Source: Microbulbifer halophilus (GTDB taxonomy: Bacteria > Pseudomonadota > Gammaproteobacteria > Pseudomonadales > Cellvibrionaceae). From it: a stretch of DNA of 64,000 nucleotides. Below the pieces are notes generated by a model. The model searched no databases. It had not been told where the DNA came from and worked only from the letters and a program-made list of their open reading frames with translations. Both the position numbers and the translations under genes were made by a program. Location of the stretch: positions 43,765 through 107,764 of the forward strand of contig NZ_JAPIVK010000002.1 in assembly GCF_026183675.1 (NCBI RefSeq), read 5' to 3'. Below, piece by piece: positions 33,086 to 41,600 of the stretch. Numbering within the stretch: position 1 is the first letter of the stretch; the number at the start of each line of letters is the position of its first letter.

Positions 33086-33922
33086 ATGCATCTGTTCGTC
33101 GACAACCTCACCAATGTAGATTTCAGCTACCTGGACCACCGGCGCGGCCTGGTCGGGGAGACCTGGCTGGCCAACGCGGTGCTGGACGGCGCCCTGGACG
33201 AACAGGGCATGGTGTGCGATTTCGGTATCGTCAAGAAAACCCTGCGCAGCTGGCTCGACGGGCAACTGGACCACCGCCTGCTGGTGCCGACCCATTCCCC
33301 CCAGCTGGCGCTCGAACGGGACGGACAGCAGATCGAACTCGACTGGCAGATGGCCGGCGGCGAACAGATCCGGGTCAGCGGCCCGGAACAGGCGTTCGCG
33401 CTGGTGGAAGCGGAAAGCATCGACAGCCACAGCGTGGCCCGCTGGAGCGTAGGGCAACTGGCGCCGGCCTTCCCCACCAGTGTGGAAAAGCTGCAACTGT
33501 CCTTCGACAGCGAGGACATCGGCGACGCCTACTACCACTACAGCCACGGCCTGAAAAAACACGCCGGCAACTGCCAGCGCATCGCCCACGGCCACCGCTC
33601 GCGCATCCGGGTTTTTGTGGACGGCAAGCGCAGCGCCGAGTGGGAAGCGAAATGGGCCGAGCGCTGGCGGGATATCTACCTGGGCACCCGCGAGGACCTG
33701 GTATCGCGGGACGACGCCGAACTGCGCTTCGCCTACCGCGCACAACAGGGGGACTTCGCCCTGGCGATTCCCGCACGCCGCTGCGAGCTGCTGGACTGCG
33801 ATACCACCGTCGAGCAACTGGCCCAGTATATCGCCGGCCAGATCGCCGCCGGGGAGCCGGACGCACGGGTTGAGGTTCGCGCCTACGAGGGCCTGGGCAA
33901 AGGGGCAATCGCCCGCGCCTGA
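33086..33922 (+). CDS. queD: 6-carboxytetrahydropterin synthase-like protein, double length
   Basis: QueD converts 7,8-dihydroneopterin triphosphate to 6-carboxytetrahydropterin in queuosine and deazapurine synthesis. This protein is 278 aa, about twice a normal QueD, and reads as two PTPS domains. The first keeps the C-terminal half signature (GMVCDFGIVKKTLRSWLDG, then QLDHRLL, residues 41-66) but not the zinc histidines. The second carries HAGNCQRIAHGHR (H159, C163, H168, H170) but lacks the DF and LDH motifs. Together they may build composite active sites. The long form is known in gammaproteobacteria as 6-carboxytetrahydropterin synthase-like; activity is inferred. rsmE follows after 52 bp. 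Confidence 0.82.
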   Translation: MHLFVDNLTNVDFSYLDHRRGLVGETWLANAVLDGALDEQGMVCDFGIVKKTLRSWLDGQLDHRLLVPTHSPQLALERDGQQIELDWQMAGGEQIRVSGPEQAFALVEAESIDSHSVARWSVGQLAPAFPTSVEKLQLSFDSEDIGDAYYHYSHGLKKHAGNCQRIAHGHRSRIRVFVDGKRSAEWEAKWAERWRDIYLGTREDLVSRDDAELRFAYRAQQGDFALAIPARRCELLDCDTTVEQLAQYIAGQIAAGEPDARVEVRAYEGLGKGAIARA

Positions 33923-33974
33923 GCGATCCACTCATTTGCGGCGGGCCCCGCCGATTGTCGACGAGCGTATCGAA

Positions 33975-34691
33975 TTGAACCTGATCATTCTGGAAACGGA
34001 CGATTTTGTCGAACCCGGCCGCGCGCGGCTGCGCGGCCGGCGGCTGCAGCATATCCTCGAAGTCCAGCGCGCCGCGCCCGGCGACTCGCTGCGGGTGGGG
34101 CTGCTGGACGGCCGGATCGGCAACGGCCGCGTGATCGCCCAGAGTGGAGATTGCATGGAACTGTCGGTGGCGCTGGATCGCCCGGCCCCCGCCCCCCTGC
34201 CGCTCACGCTGGTGCTGGCATTGCCGCGACCGAAGATGCTGAAGCGCGCCATCCAGCATGTCACTGCCCTAGGCGTGAAAAGGCTCTACCTGATCAACGC
34301 CTGGCGCGTGGAGAAATCCTACTGGCAGACACCCTGGCTGGAAGCGGACAGGCTGCGAGAGCAGTGCCTGTTGGGGCTGGAACAGGCGGTGGATACCGCC
34401 ATGCCGCAAATCGAACTGCGCAAACGATTCAAACCCTTTGTCGAGGACGAACTGCCGGAAATTGCCGCCGGTTCGCGAAAGCTGGTTGCACACCCGGTAA
34501 CCGAGACATCCTGCCCGGTGGATGTGGATGAAAGCACGACACTGGCGGTGGGGCCCGAGGGTGGCTTTATTCCCTACGAGGTGGAAAAGCTTCGGGAACA
34601 GGGATTTGCGGTCGTGCACCTGGGGCCGCGAATCCTGCGGGTGGAGACGGCAATTCCGGTGCTGTTGGGCCGGCTTTTTCCCGGGCGCTGA
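33975..34691 (+). CDS. rsmE: 16S rRNA m3U1498 methyltransferase
   Basis: RsmE methylates N3 of U1498 in 16S rRNA, with SAM bound in a SPOUT trefoil knot. The knot motifs LALPRPKMLKRAIQHVTALG, LAVGPEGGF and LGPRILRVETAI are present. I place the start at TTG 33975 (MNLIILETDDF, 238 aa), because this RsmE subgroup begins MNLI and no ATG or GTG is available. The open frame continues far upstream through queD in another frame and is not meaningful. Hairpin copy 6 lies 88 bp downstream. Confidence 0.9.
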   Translation: MNLIILETDDFVEPGRARLRGRRLQHILEVQRAAPGDSLRVGLLDGRIGNGRVIAQSGDCMELSVALDRPAPAPLPLTLVLALPRPKMLKRAIQHVTALGVKRLYLINAWRVEKSYWQTPWLEADRLREQCLLGLEQAVDTAMPQIELRKRFKPFVEDELPEIAAGSRKLVAHPVTETSCPVDVDESTTLAVGPEGGFIPYEVEKLREQGFAVVHLGPRILRVETAIPVLLGRLFPGR

Positions 34692-34779
34692 TTCCCCGGT
34701 CTCGGCCGTCGGTTGTAAAAACTAACTATCCTTTTTGCTCAGGGCGCCTCCACCTATTTCTGTTAGATAACTGAGTGGC

Positions 34780-34891
34780 GGTCCTGCTGCCGGGGAAGGG
34801 TTTCGGGACACGCCGTGAATCCATCCTTGGAGGCTTGTCCGCGAGGTCCCTCTCGCAGACAGTCCCGAAACCCTTCCCCGGCAGCAGGACC
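34780..34891 (-). repeat. Long-hairpin element, copy 6 (reverse)
   Basis: The arms 34780-34809 and 34862-34891 are perfect 30-bp complements with their own stem middle (GGGGAAGGGTTTCGGGAC). The core is the standard 52 bp, with the inner hairpin beside the right arm. The tail TTCGCATCGACTTTAG follows directly. Confidence 0.88.
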
Positions 34892-34950
34892 TTCGCATCG
34901 ACTTTAGATTTCTATCTGGCTCAGGTAGATAGCTCGATAAGACCACTGAG

Positions 34951-34992
34951 GTTGATGTAAAGGCCCGGCTACCGGGAGCACACAAGAGGCCA
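34951..34992 (+). repeat. Truncated long-hairpin element, copy 9
   Basis: GTTGATGTAAA followed by GGCCCGGCTACCGGGAGC reproduces the tail and the outer half of the left arm of the family. Core and right arm are missing. It faces copy 6 tail to tail across 70 bp. The rest of 34993-35193 holds the ald terminator and a G-rich run, and no gene. Confidence 0.6.
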
Positions 34993-35013
34993 TCCCGTGA
35001 ATCGGGGCAGCCA

Positions 35014-35039
35014 TAAAAAAGCCGCGCAATCGCGCGGCT
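35014..35039 (-). terminator. Rho-independent terminator of ald
   Basis: On the minus strand AGCCGCGCGATTGCGCGGC forms an 8-bp stem followed by TTTTTTA, about 155 bp after the ald stop codon. Confidence 0.85.
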
Positions 35040-35193
35040 GGAAAATGGTGGCTCCCGCCACCGGGTCTCACAGAGCGGGGCGCGGGGGGGCGCGCCCGTT
35101 GGGGAGAAAAACTGCAACAGACGACAAGCGCGTTACTGTTTGTATTCTGTTTCAGCTATTCCTCTGCGACCGCCGGAGCGGCCACTCGTTCAA

Positions 35194-36339
35194 TCAGGCC
35201 GCAGCGCCCTCATCAGCGGAGGATTTCTGCAACGCCAGTTTCGGATCCACGAACTCGTAGCCGAGCACGTCGGCCACCGCCTCGTAGGTCACCATGCCGG
35301 CGTGGACGTTCAGGCCTTCCAGCAGGTTGGCGTCGTCCAGCAGCGCCTGCTTGGCGCCCTTGTTGGCCAGCGCCACGGCGAACGGCAGGGTGGCGTTGTT
35401 CAGGGCCATGGTGGAAGTGCGGGCGACACCGCCGGGCATGTTGGCCACGCAGTAGTGCACCACGCCGTCCACCACATAGGTCGGCTCCTGGTGGGTGGTG
35501 GGCTTGGAGGTCTCGAAGCAGCCGCCCTGGTCGATGGCCACGTCCGCGATTACCGCGCCCTTCTTCATGCGGCCAATCATCTCGCGGGTCAGCAGCTTCG
35601 GCGCCGCGGCACCCGGAATCAGTACCGCACCGACCACCAGGTCGGCTTCCAGCGCATGGGTCTCGATCGCATCGTTGGTGGAATACTCGGTGCGCACGGC
35701 GCCGCCGAAGATATCGTCCAGCTGGCGCAGGCGCGGCAGGGACTTATCCAGAATGGTTACGTCGGCTCCCATACCCAGGGCCATCTTGGCCGCGTTGGTA
35801 CCCACTACCCCGCCGCCGATAATCAGTACCCTGGCCGGGGCCACACCGGGCACACCGCCCAGCAGTACGCCCAGACCGCCCTGGGCTTTCTCCAGGTGGT
35901 GCGCGCCGCACTGTACGGACATGCGGCCGGCAACCTCGGACATCGGCGCCAGCAGCGGCAGGCCGCCGCTGCGGTCGGTAACGGTTTCATAGGCAATGCA
36001 GGTGGCGCCGGACTTCACCAGCAGTTCGGTCTGCTTGGGATCGGGCGCCAGGTGCAGGTAGGTGTACAGCAGTTGGCCCGGGCGCAGCATTTCGCACTCG
36101 TGGGGCTGCGGCTCCTTCACCTTGACGATCATATCGGCGCTGGCAAAGATCTCTTCCGGCGTGTCGATGATTTTGGCACCCGCCTGTTCGTACATCTCAT
36201 CGGTAAAACCGACGGCGGAACCACCGTCCTTCTGCACGATCACTTCGTGACCGTGACCGATCAGTTCGCGCACGCTCGCCGGCGTCAGGCCGATGCGGTA
36301 TTCGTGGTTCTTGATCTCTTTCGGGACACCAATCAACAT
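35194..36339 (-). CDS. ald: Alanine dehydrogenase
   Basis: Ald catalyses NAD-dependent oxidative deamination of L-alanine to pyruvate. The 381-aa protein (usual 370-375) has the substrate residues R15 (EYRIGL), K75 (VKVKEPQ) and H96 (YLHLAPD). The Rossmann motif is VLIIGGGVVGTNAAKMALGM, followed by DVTILD. The C-terminus carries a short Ala/Glu tail. It is divergent from an Lrp-family gene, the common arrangement for amino-acid-inducible ald. Its promoter and a dyad lie in the 198-bp gap. A separate terminator follows. Confidence 0.97.
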   Translation of the reverse strand: MLIGVPKEIKNHEYRIGLTPASVRELIGHGHEVIVQKDGGSAVGFTDEMYEQAGAKIIDTPEEIFASADMIVKVKEPQPHECEMLRPGQLLYTYLHLAPDPKQTELLVKSGATCIAYETVTDRSGGLPLLAPMSEVAGRMSVQCGAHHLEKAQGGLGVLLGGVPGVAPARVLIIGGGVVGTNAAKMALGMGADVTILDKSLPRLRQLDDIFGGAVRTEYSTNDAIETHALEADLVVGAVLIPGAAAPKLLTREMIGRMKKGAVIADVAIDQGGCFETSKPTTHQEPTYVVDGVVHYCVANMPGGVARTSTMALNNATLPFAVALANKGAKQALLDDANLLEGLNVHAGMVTYEAVADVLGYEFVDPKLALQKSSADEGAAA

Positions 36340-36436
36340 TTTTTGTACTCCTCTTCCGAGCCGATACCCGCGGGTTCAATCGACGGGGCCACCGGCCCTG
36401 TCTCTGTGATTTCACCCAGTATAGAAGCACTTCCCA

Positions 36437-36480
36437 AGTGGATTTATAATAGATTTCACCAGCAACCAGTTGAATCCACT
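36437..36480 (-). promoter_or_regulatory. Probable ald promoter within an 8-bp dyad
   Basis: On the minus strand TTCAAC (complement of 36469-36474), a 17-bp spacer and TATTAT (complement of 36446-36451) make a fair sigma70 promoter about 100 bp before ald. The promoter is flanked by AGTGGATT (36437-36444) and AATCCACT (36473-36480), an exact inverted repeat that could bind the adjacent Lrp-type regulator. The regulatory role is inferred. Confidence 0.55.
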
Positions 36481-36537
36481 ATTCCGGGCATCAGGACGCC
36501 CACTTTTTAAACGGAACGGCCAGCCGGAGAACAGGCA

Positions 36538-37023
36538 ATGCAAAGACGCGCCAACGAACTGAGTACCATCGACCGCAACATACTGCGGGTCCTGCAGAAA
36601 AACGGCCGCACCAGCTACGCGGAGCTGGCCCGCCAGGTGGGCCTCACCGCCACCCCCTGCGTGGAGCGGGTCAAACGCCTGGAGAGCGACGGCGTCATCC
36701 AGGGCTACACCACCCTGATCGACCCCGAGTATCTCGACGCCGCGCTGGTGGTATTCGTACAGATACGCCTGAACCGCTCGGCCCAGGATGCCTTCGAGGA
36801 GTTTCGCAGCGCCGTGGCGGCGCTGCCGGAAGTGCAGGAGTGCTATCTGGTATCGGGCAACTTCGACTACCTGATCAAGGCCCGGGTCGCCGACATGAGC
36901 GCCTACCGCCGGTTCTACGGCGAGACGCTACTGACGCTGCCGGAAGTGCAGGAATGCACCAGCTATGTGGTGATGGAACAGGTGAAGGAGACGTTGGAAG
37001 TGCCGGTGCACTATAACCGCTAG
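36538..37023 (+). CDS. Lrp/AsnC-family transcriptional regulator
   Basis: The 161-aa protein has an N-terminal helix-turn-helix (LSTIDRNILRVLQKNGRTSY, then AELARQVGLTATPCVERVKRL, about residues 8-55). A C-terminal RAM ligand-binding domain follows (ALVVFVQIRLNR, VQECYLVSGNFDYLIKARVADM). It is divergent from ald and most likely regulates it in response to alanine, as Lrp-type AldR proteins do in other bacteria. A GGAGAACAGGC site precedes the ATG. Confidence 0.93.
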   Translation: MQRRANELSTIDRNILRVLQKNGRTSYAELARQVGLTATPCVERVKRLESDGVIQGYTTLIDPEYLDAALVVFVQIRLNRSAQDAFEEFRSAVAALPEVQECYLVSGNFDYLIKARVADMSAYRRFYGETLLTLPEVQECTSYVVMEQVKETLEVPVHYNR

Positions 37024-37065
37024 CGCGATGCGGTTGGTGGCCAGTATTCACTGACCACCGACCAC

Positions 37066-37530
37066 TCAATACTTAATCCCGAGCTGGCGATAGACAAACC
37101 CGATCACCCAGGCCGGGCCGATCAGCAGGAACTGCAGGTCCTTGAAAAACGAAGGTTTCTTACCCTCGATATGGTGGCCGACGAACTGCAGTATCCACAT
37201 GACCACAAACAGAGCGATCGACGTCAGCCAGACGGAGATCCCCAACCGCTCGACCACCGACCAGCCCCACAGGCAGACCACACTCATGGCCGCCATCCCC
37301 AATGCCAGCGGAAAAGACATCAGCAGGTAGAAGAGCAATGTTGGAATCAACGCCACCACGGCCCAGTTCAGCCACGGGATCTGTGCCATCAACGCCGGCT
37401 GCGGAATGGCCCACAGCAGCCCCACCACCGTGGCGTAGATCACCGGCACGGCGACCCAGTGAATGGCCTTGTTGACGGGGTTCCGGTGACTCTCGCCGTA
37501 TTCGTCAAACCACTGTTGGGCGCTGCGCAT
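37066..37530 (-). CDS. Mpo1-like (DUF962) membrane protein
   Basis: The 154-aa protein has the DUF962/Mpo1 signature: N-terminal WFDEYGESHRNPVNKAIHWV, four membrane spans, and C-terminal QFVGHHIEGKKPSFFKDLQF. Yeast Mpo1 is an iron-dependent dioxygenase of 2-hydroxy fatty acids, with the conserved histidines of these blocks as likely ligands. Whether the bacterial protein does the same is inference. I use ATG 37530 (MRSAQQ) with a GGACGAGA site before it; the frame stays open 19 codons upstream. It is convergent with the Lrp gene. Confidence 0.88.
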   Translation of the reverse strand: MRSAQQWFDEYGESHRNPVNKAIHWVAVPVIYATVVGLLWAIPQPALMAQIPWLNWAVVALIPTLLFYLLMSFPLALGMAAMSVVCLWGWSVVERLGISVWLTSIALFVVMWILQFVGHHIEGKKPSFFKDLQFLLIGPAWVIGFVYRQLGIKY

Positions 37531-37660
37531 GGTCTCGTCCTCTTCCGTTTTTATTTTTTGACGGCATCCATGATCAAATACCAACAATCAAATATCAATG
37601 ACCCGCTATGAACCATCAGTCACAGACTATCAATCACCAATTCTTTTATATTTAATTTCC

Positions 37661-38058
37661 GGCCCCACCGGCGCACCATACCAGCCCGTTCACTGCATCC
37701 CAGGCGATACCGCACAAGCTGGAGCCCCTGCCGGTATCAATCAGTCTGGCTTGCCTGGCATCCATATAGCCCGGTACAAGCCAATAGACATACCCGCGGC
37801 GGCATCGCTGACCCAGACGGCCTCGACCGTATTATCCGCTTTTGTCTGCAGAGCAATATGGGATGGCTCGGGGACACGATTATTGCCCGCCGCGGGAGGC
37901 AAAGCATATGCAACGGGGTGGCTGTCCTCACCCGGCGCAATAGAAAAGACGTGCCCAGGAAGCCCACTGAAGGGTTCATCCACGCAATAGCCCCCGGCCC
38001 ATACGGTCCCATCTGGCGCAACGGCGACGCAGGTGCTCTTTGTATGGGCTGGCAGCAA
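37661..38058 (-). pseudogene. Decayed beta-propeller (virginiamycin B lyase-like) gene, fragment 1
   Basis: The minus strand encodes TCVAVAPDGTVWAGGYCVDE, then SIAPGEDSHPVAYALP and SHIALQTKADNTVEAVWVSD up to a stop at 37741. The frame then shifts and continues as LCGIAWDAVNGLVWCAGG to about 37661. VAxDGTVWxG and GIAWDAVNGLVW are blade motifs of SMP-30/virginiamycin-lyase-like propellers. The 5' end is lost in a perfect 18-bp inverted repeat at 38059. It is a pseudogene by truncation and frameshift; the family call is tentative. Confidence 0.55.
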
Positions 38059-38122
38059 AGCGGCCGTTGGCCGCGAATAGTTGTGGGGCGCCGCCGGGCA
38101 TCAATCGCGGCCAACGGCCGCT
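38059..38122. repeat. 18-bp inverted repeat (AGCGGCCGTTGGCCGCGA)
   Basis: AGCGGCCGTTGGCCGCGA (38059-38076) and its exact complement (38105-38122) have 28 bp between them and CTCCTACGGG following. This looks like an extragenic palindromic repeat. It sits where propeller fragment 1 is broken. Confidence 0.75.
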
Positions 38123-38199
38123 CCTACGGGCGCCATGGATGGCCTCGTCAGTGGGTTTAGGGAGAGGGGAGAGTCGTTACGATTAATTTTGGGGAGTTG

Positions 38200-38440
38200 A
38201 AAACGTGAAGCGGATATTGCCAGTTGTATATTCAGTAAGCCAGACGCCGCTACCGTTCCCTGCAACGGCTATATCAGAAATCCTGCTCCACGGACAAGGC
38301 GCTTTGTAGTGGATTTTATGATTATCGGCATCAATTTGAATCAGCTGCTCTCCCTGCTTGTTGGCACACCATACCCAGCCTGTTCACCGCATCCCAGGCG
38401 ATGCCGTGCGGGCCGGAATCCTTACCGGTATAATCGCCTT
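38200..38440 (-). pseudogene. Decayed beta-propeller gene, fragment 2
   Basis: Read on the minus strand with one frameshift, the segment gives SGPHGIAWDAVNRLG, then WCANKQGEQLIQIDADNHKI and IAVAGNGSGVWLTEYTTGN. The GIAWDAVN block is almost the same as in fragment 1, so these are two paralogous remnants in tandem. No intact start or full-length frame exists. The rest of 38441-38696 contains a GCCCCCTCTCC/GGAGAGGGGGC hairpin (38631-38660) and no gene I can support. Confidence 0.5.
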
Positions 38441-38696
38441 CGCCTGACAGTTCCCTCCGTATATTATTGGGGCCTTGGGCAACCAACATTGTCACCAACT
38501 GACAAATTGTTCAGCCGGCGTTTTTGGCAAATTTGAAACGCGTCACGGAAACAGGCACTGCAAGCATTGAAAGAATACTTCCGGCGCCATTTACAGGTGG
38601 GCGGGTGTGATGACTAGGTTTTTGATCAGCGCCCCCTCTCCCGGAGAGGGGAGAGGGGGCTTTGGGGGAATGGTTATTGGGAAAGTACGGTCTTTC

Positions 38697-41600
38697 CTAC
38701 GGGGTCGTCACTTCCAGGTTCGCGTCGGTACTGACGACCGAGGTGCCATCTTGGAACGTTACATCTGCATTGATGGTCACAGTACCGTCGGCTACCCCCG
38801 TTGCCACACCTTTCGAATCATCCTCGTTGCTGATGTCGGCGATGTCTTTGTCGGTAGTGTGCCAAAGCACTTGATCCGTTAAATCCAGCGTGGTTCCGTT
38901 GCTGAAGGTGCCGATTGCGGTGAACTCCTGCTCTTCGCGCACTTCCACCGAGGGATTGACCGGCGTCACCTCGATCGACTGGAGTTCCGTGTTCGTCACC
39001 GTCAGTGTCGTGCTCTTGCTGACCACCGAGCCGTTTTGGCGCATGAAATCCGCGGCGATGGTCGTCGAGCCACTGTCTATCGTCGTTGCTAAGCCTTCCG
39101 AACCCGCCGGCGCGTTGCTGATCGTGGCGACGTCCGGAGTGTCTGAGGTCCAGCTCACCTGGCCGGTTATATCCTGCGTGGTTCCGTCGCTGAGTTGACC
39201 GGTGGCCGTGAATTGCTGATCGAAGAGCGCCGACACCGAGGGATTTTCGGGCGTCACTGTGATACTTTGGACTGTTGCCGGCGTCACTGTCAGCGTCGTA
39301 TTGCCGCTCACTCCACTATTTTTCTCGCGGGCCGCAATGGTCGTGGTACCGGCGGCACGAGGTATCGCCTTGCCCTGAAGATCCAGCACGTTGTCGGTGC
39401 CGATGACGGCGACACCCGTGTCAGACGAGGACCAGTCCACCTGCGTGGTTAAATCCTGCGTGCTGCCGTCGCTGAAGGAGCCGGTGGCCGTAAATGTCAG
39501 CTGCAAGCCCAGTGCCACCGAGGGGTCGGACGGCTCCACGAGGATTGCCTCGAGCTCCGCGTCCGTTACCGTCAGCAGTGCCTCGCCGCTGACTTGGTTG
39601 CCGCTGGCCGAGTCCATGGTCGCGGAGATGGCCGCCGTGCCTGTGGCTTGCGCCGTTGCCTGGCCCTCGAAACCCGGCGCATGGTTCACCGTGGCAACAC
39701 CTTCGTCAGACGAGGCCCAGCTCACTTGGCCGGTTATATCGTGCGTGCTGCCATTGCTGAAGATGCCGGTTGCGGTGAACGGCTGCTGCAAACCCACCGC
39801 CACCGACGGATTGGGCGGCGTTACCTCGATCGTCTCGAGTTCCGCTGCCGTCACCGTCAGTGTCGTGTCGTTGCTCACCTCACTCTCGGGCTCGAGGGCC
39901 ACGATGGTCGTTGTGCCTTCGCTATCGGTCGTCGCCCAGCCATGCGAACCGTCGTCGTTGCGAATGGTGGCGACGCCCGTGTTGGACGAGGACCAGGTCA
40001 CCTGGTCGGTTATTCTGTGCGAGCTGCCGTCGCTGTAAAAGCCGGTGGCGTAGTACTGCTGCTCGAGGCCCTGCGGCAGCGAGGAGTTTTCCGCATCTAT
40101 CTCGATCGACTGGAGTTCCGCCGCCGTTACCGTCAGCGTTGCCTGGCCTTCGATCTCGGTGCCGACATCCGTATAAAGGGCCCGGATGATGGCGGTGCCT
40201 TCGGCAAGAGTCGTGGCCAGGCCGTCCGATCCCTGGGCGTTGCTGATGGTGGCGACGCCCGTCTTGGACGAGGACCAGATTACCTGCTTCGCCTCCGTCA
40301 AATCCTGCGTGCTTCCGTCGCTGAAAACGCCGGTGGCGACAAACCTATATTGCAGGCCCAGCGGCACCGAGGGATTGAATCGCGATACCTCGATCGACTG
40401 GAGCTCCGCGTCTGTCACGGTCAGTGTTGTATCGCCGAACTTCGTGTTGTCCTCGGTCACGATAAGCGCGGAGATGGTCGCGGTGCCCTTGACCAGGGTC
40501 GTTGCCAGACCCTGCGAAGGCGAGGTGCTGCTGATCCTGGCGATATCGTCGTCGGACGAGGTCCAGGTTGCCTGTTCGGTTACATCCAGCTGGGTGCCGT
40601 CGCTGAAGGTGCCGGTGGCCGTGAACTGCTGTTCGAAACCTGCCGCTACCGAGGGATTGGCGGGCGTTACCTCGACCCTTGACAGTTCCGCTGTCGTCAC
40701 CGTCAGCGTTGTCTGGCCGACGACCTCCTGGGTGCCCACATCCTGATACCGGGCCCGGATGATCGTGTTGCCTTTGCGATCAGCCTTGGCCAGGCCGTCC
40801 GATCCCTGGGCGTTGCTGATGGTGGCAACTCCGGTGTCGGACGAGGACCAGATCACCTGCTCCGTCAAGTCCTGCGCGGTTCCGTCGCTGAAGAGGCCCA
40901 TGGCCGTAAACCGCAGCTCGAAGTCCATCGGCAGGGAGGGATTGGGCGGCGTCACTTCGATCGACTCGAGCACCGCCTGGGTCACCGTCAGCGTGGTCTC
41001 GCCGCTGACGGAATCGACGCTCGCGGAGATGGTGGTCTCGCCGCTGGCCACCGAGGTTGCCAGGCCTTTGGAACCGGAATCGTTGCTGATGGTGGCAACG
41101 CTCGTGCTGGACGAGGACCAGCTCACTTGCGTGGTCAGATCCAGCGAGGTGCCGTCGTCGAAGAGACCGGTGGCGGTGAACTGCTGATCGAAGCCCTTGG
41201 CCACCGAGGGGTTGGTCGGCGTTACCTGGAGCGATTCCAGTTCTGCCTCGGTGACCGTCATCTCTGCCTCGCCGCTGATCGAGTCGATGCTCGCGGAGAT
41301 GGCGGTGGTGCCCTCGGCTTCGGCCGTTGCCAGGCCTTCGGAGTCGTCATCGTTGCTGATGGTGGCGACGCCTTCGTCGGAGGAGGCCCAGGTCACCTGG
41401 GTGGTCAGGTCCTGCGAGGTGCCGTCGTCGAAGATGCCGGTGGCGGTGAATTGCTGGTCGAAGCCGGCCGCTACCGTGGGGTTGTGGGGGGTCACGCCGA
41501 TGGATTCGAGCACCGCGTTCGTCACCGTCAGGGTGGTGTCGCCGCTGATCGAGCCCAGGCTCGCGGCGATGGTGGTGGTGCCCACGGCCAGCCCCGATGC

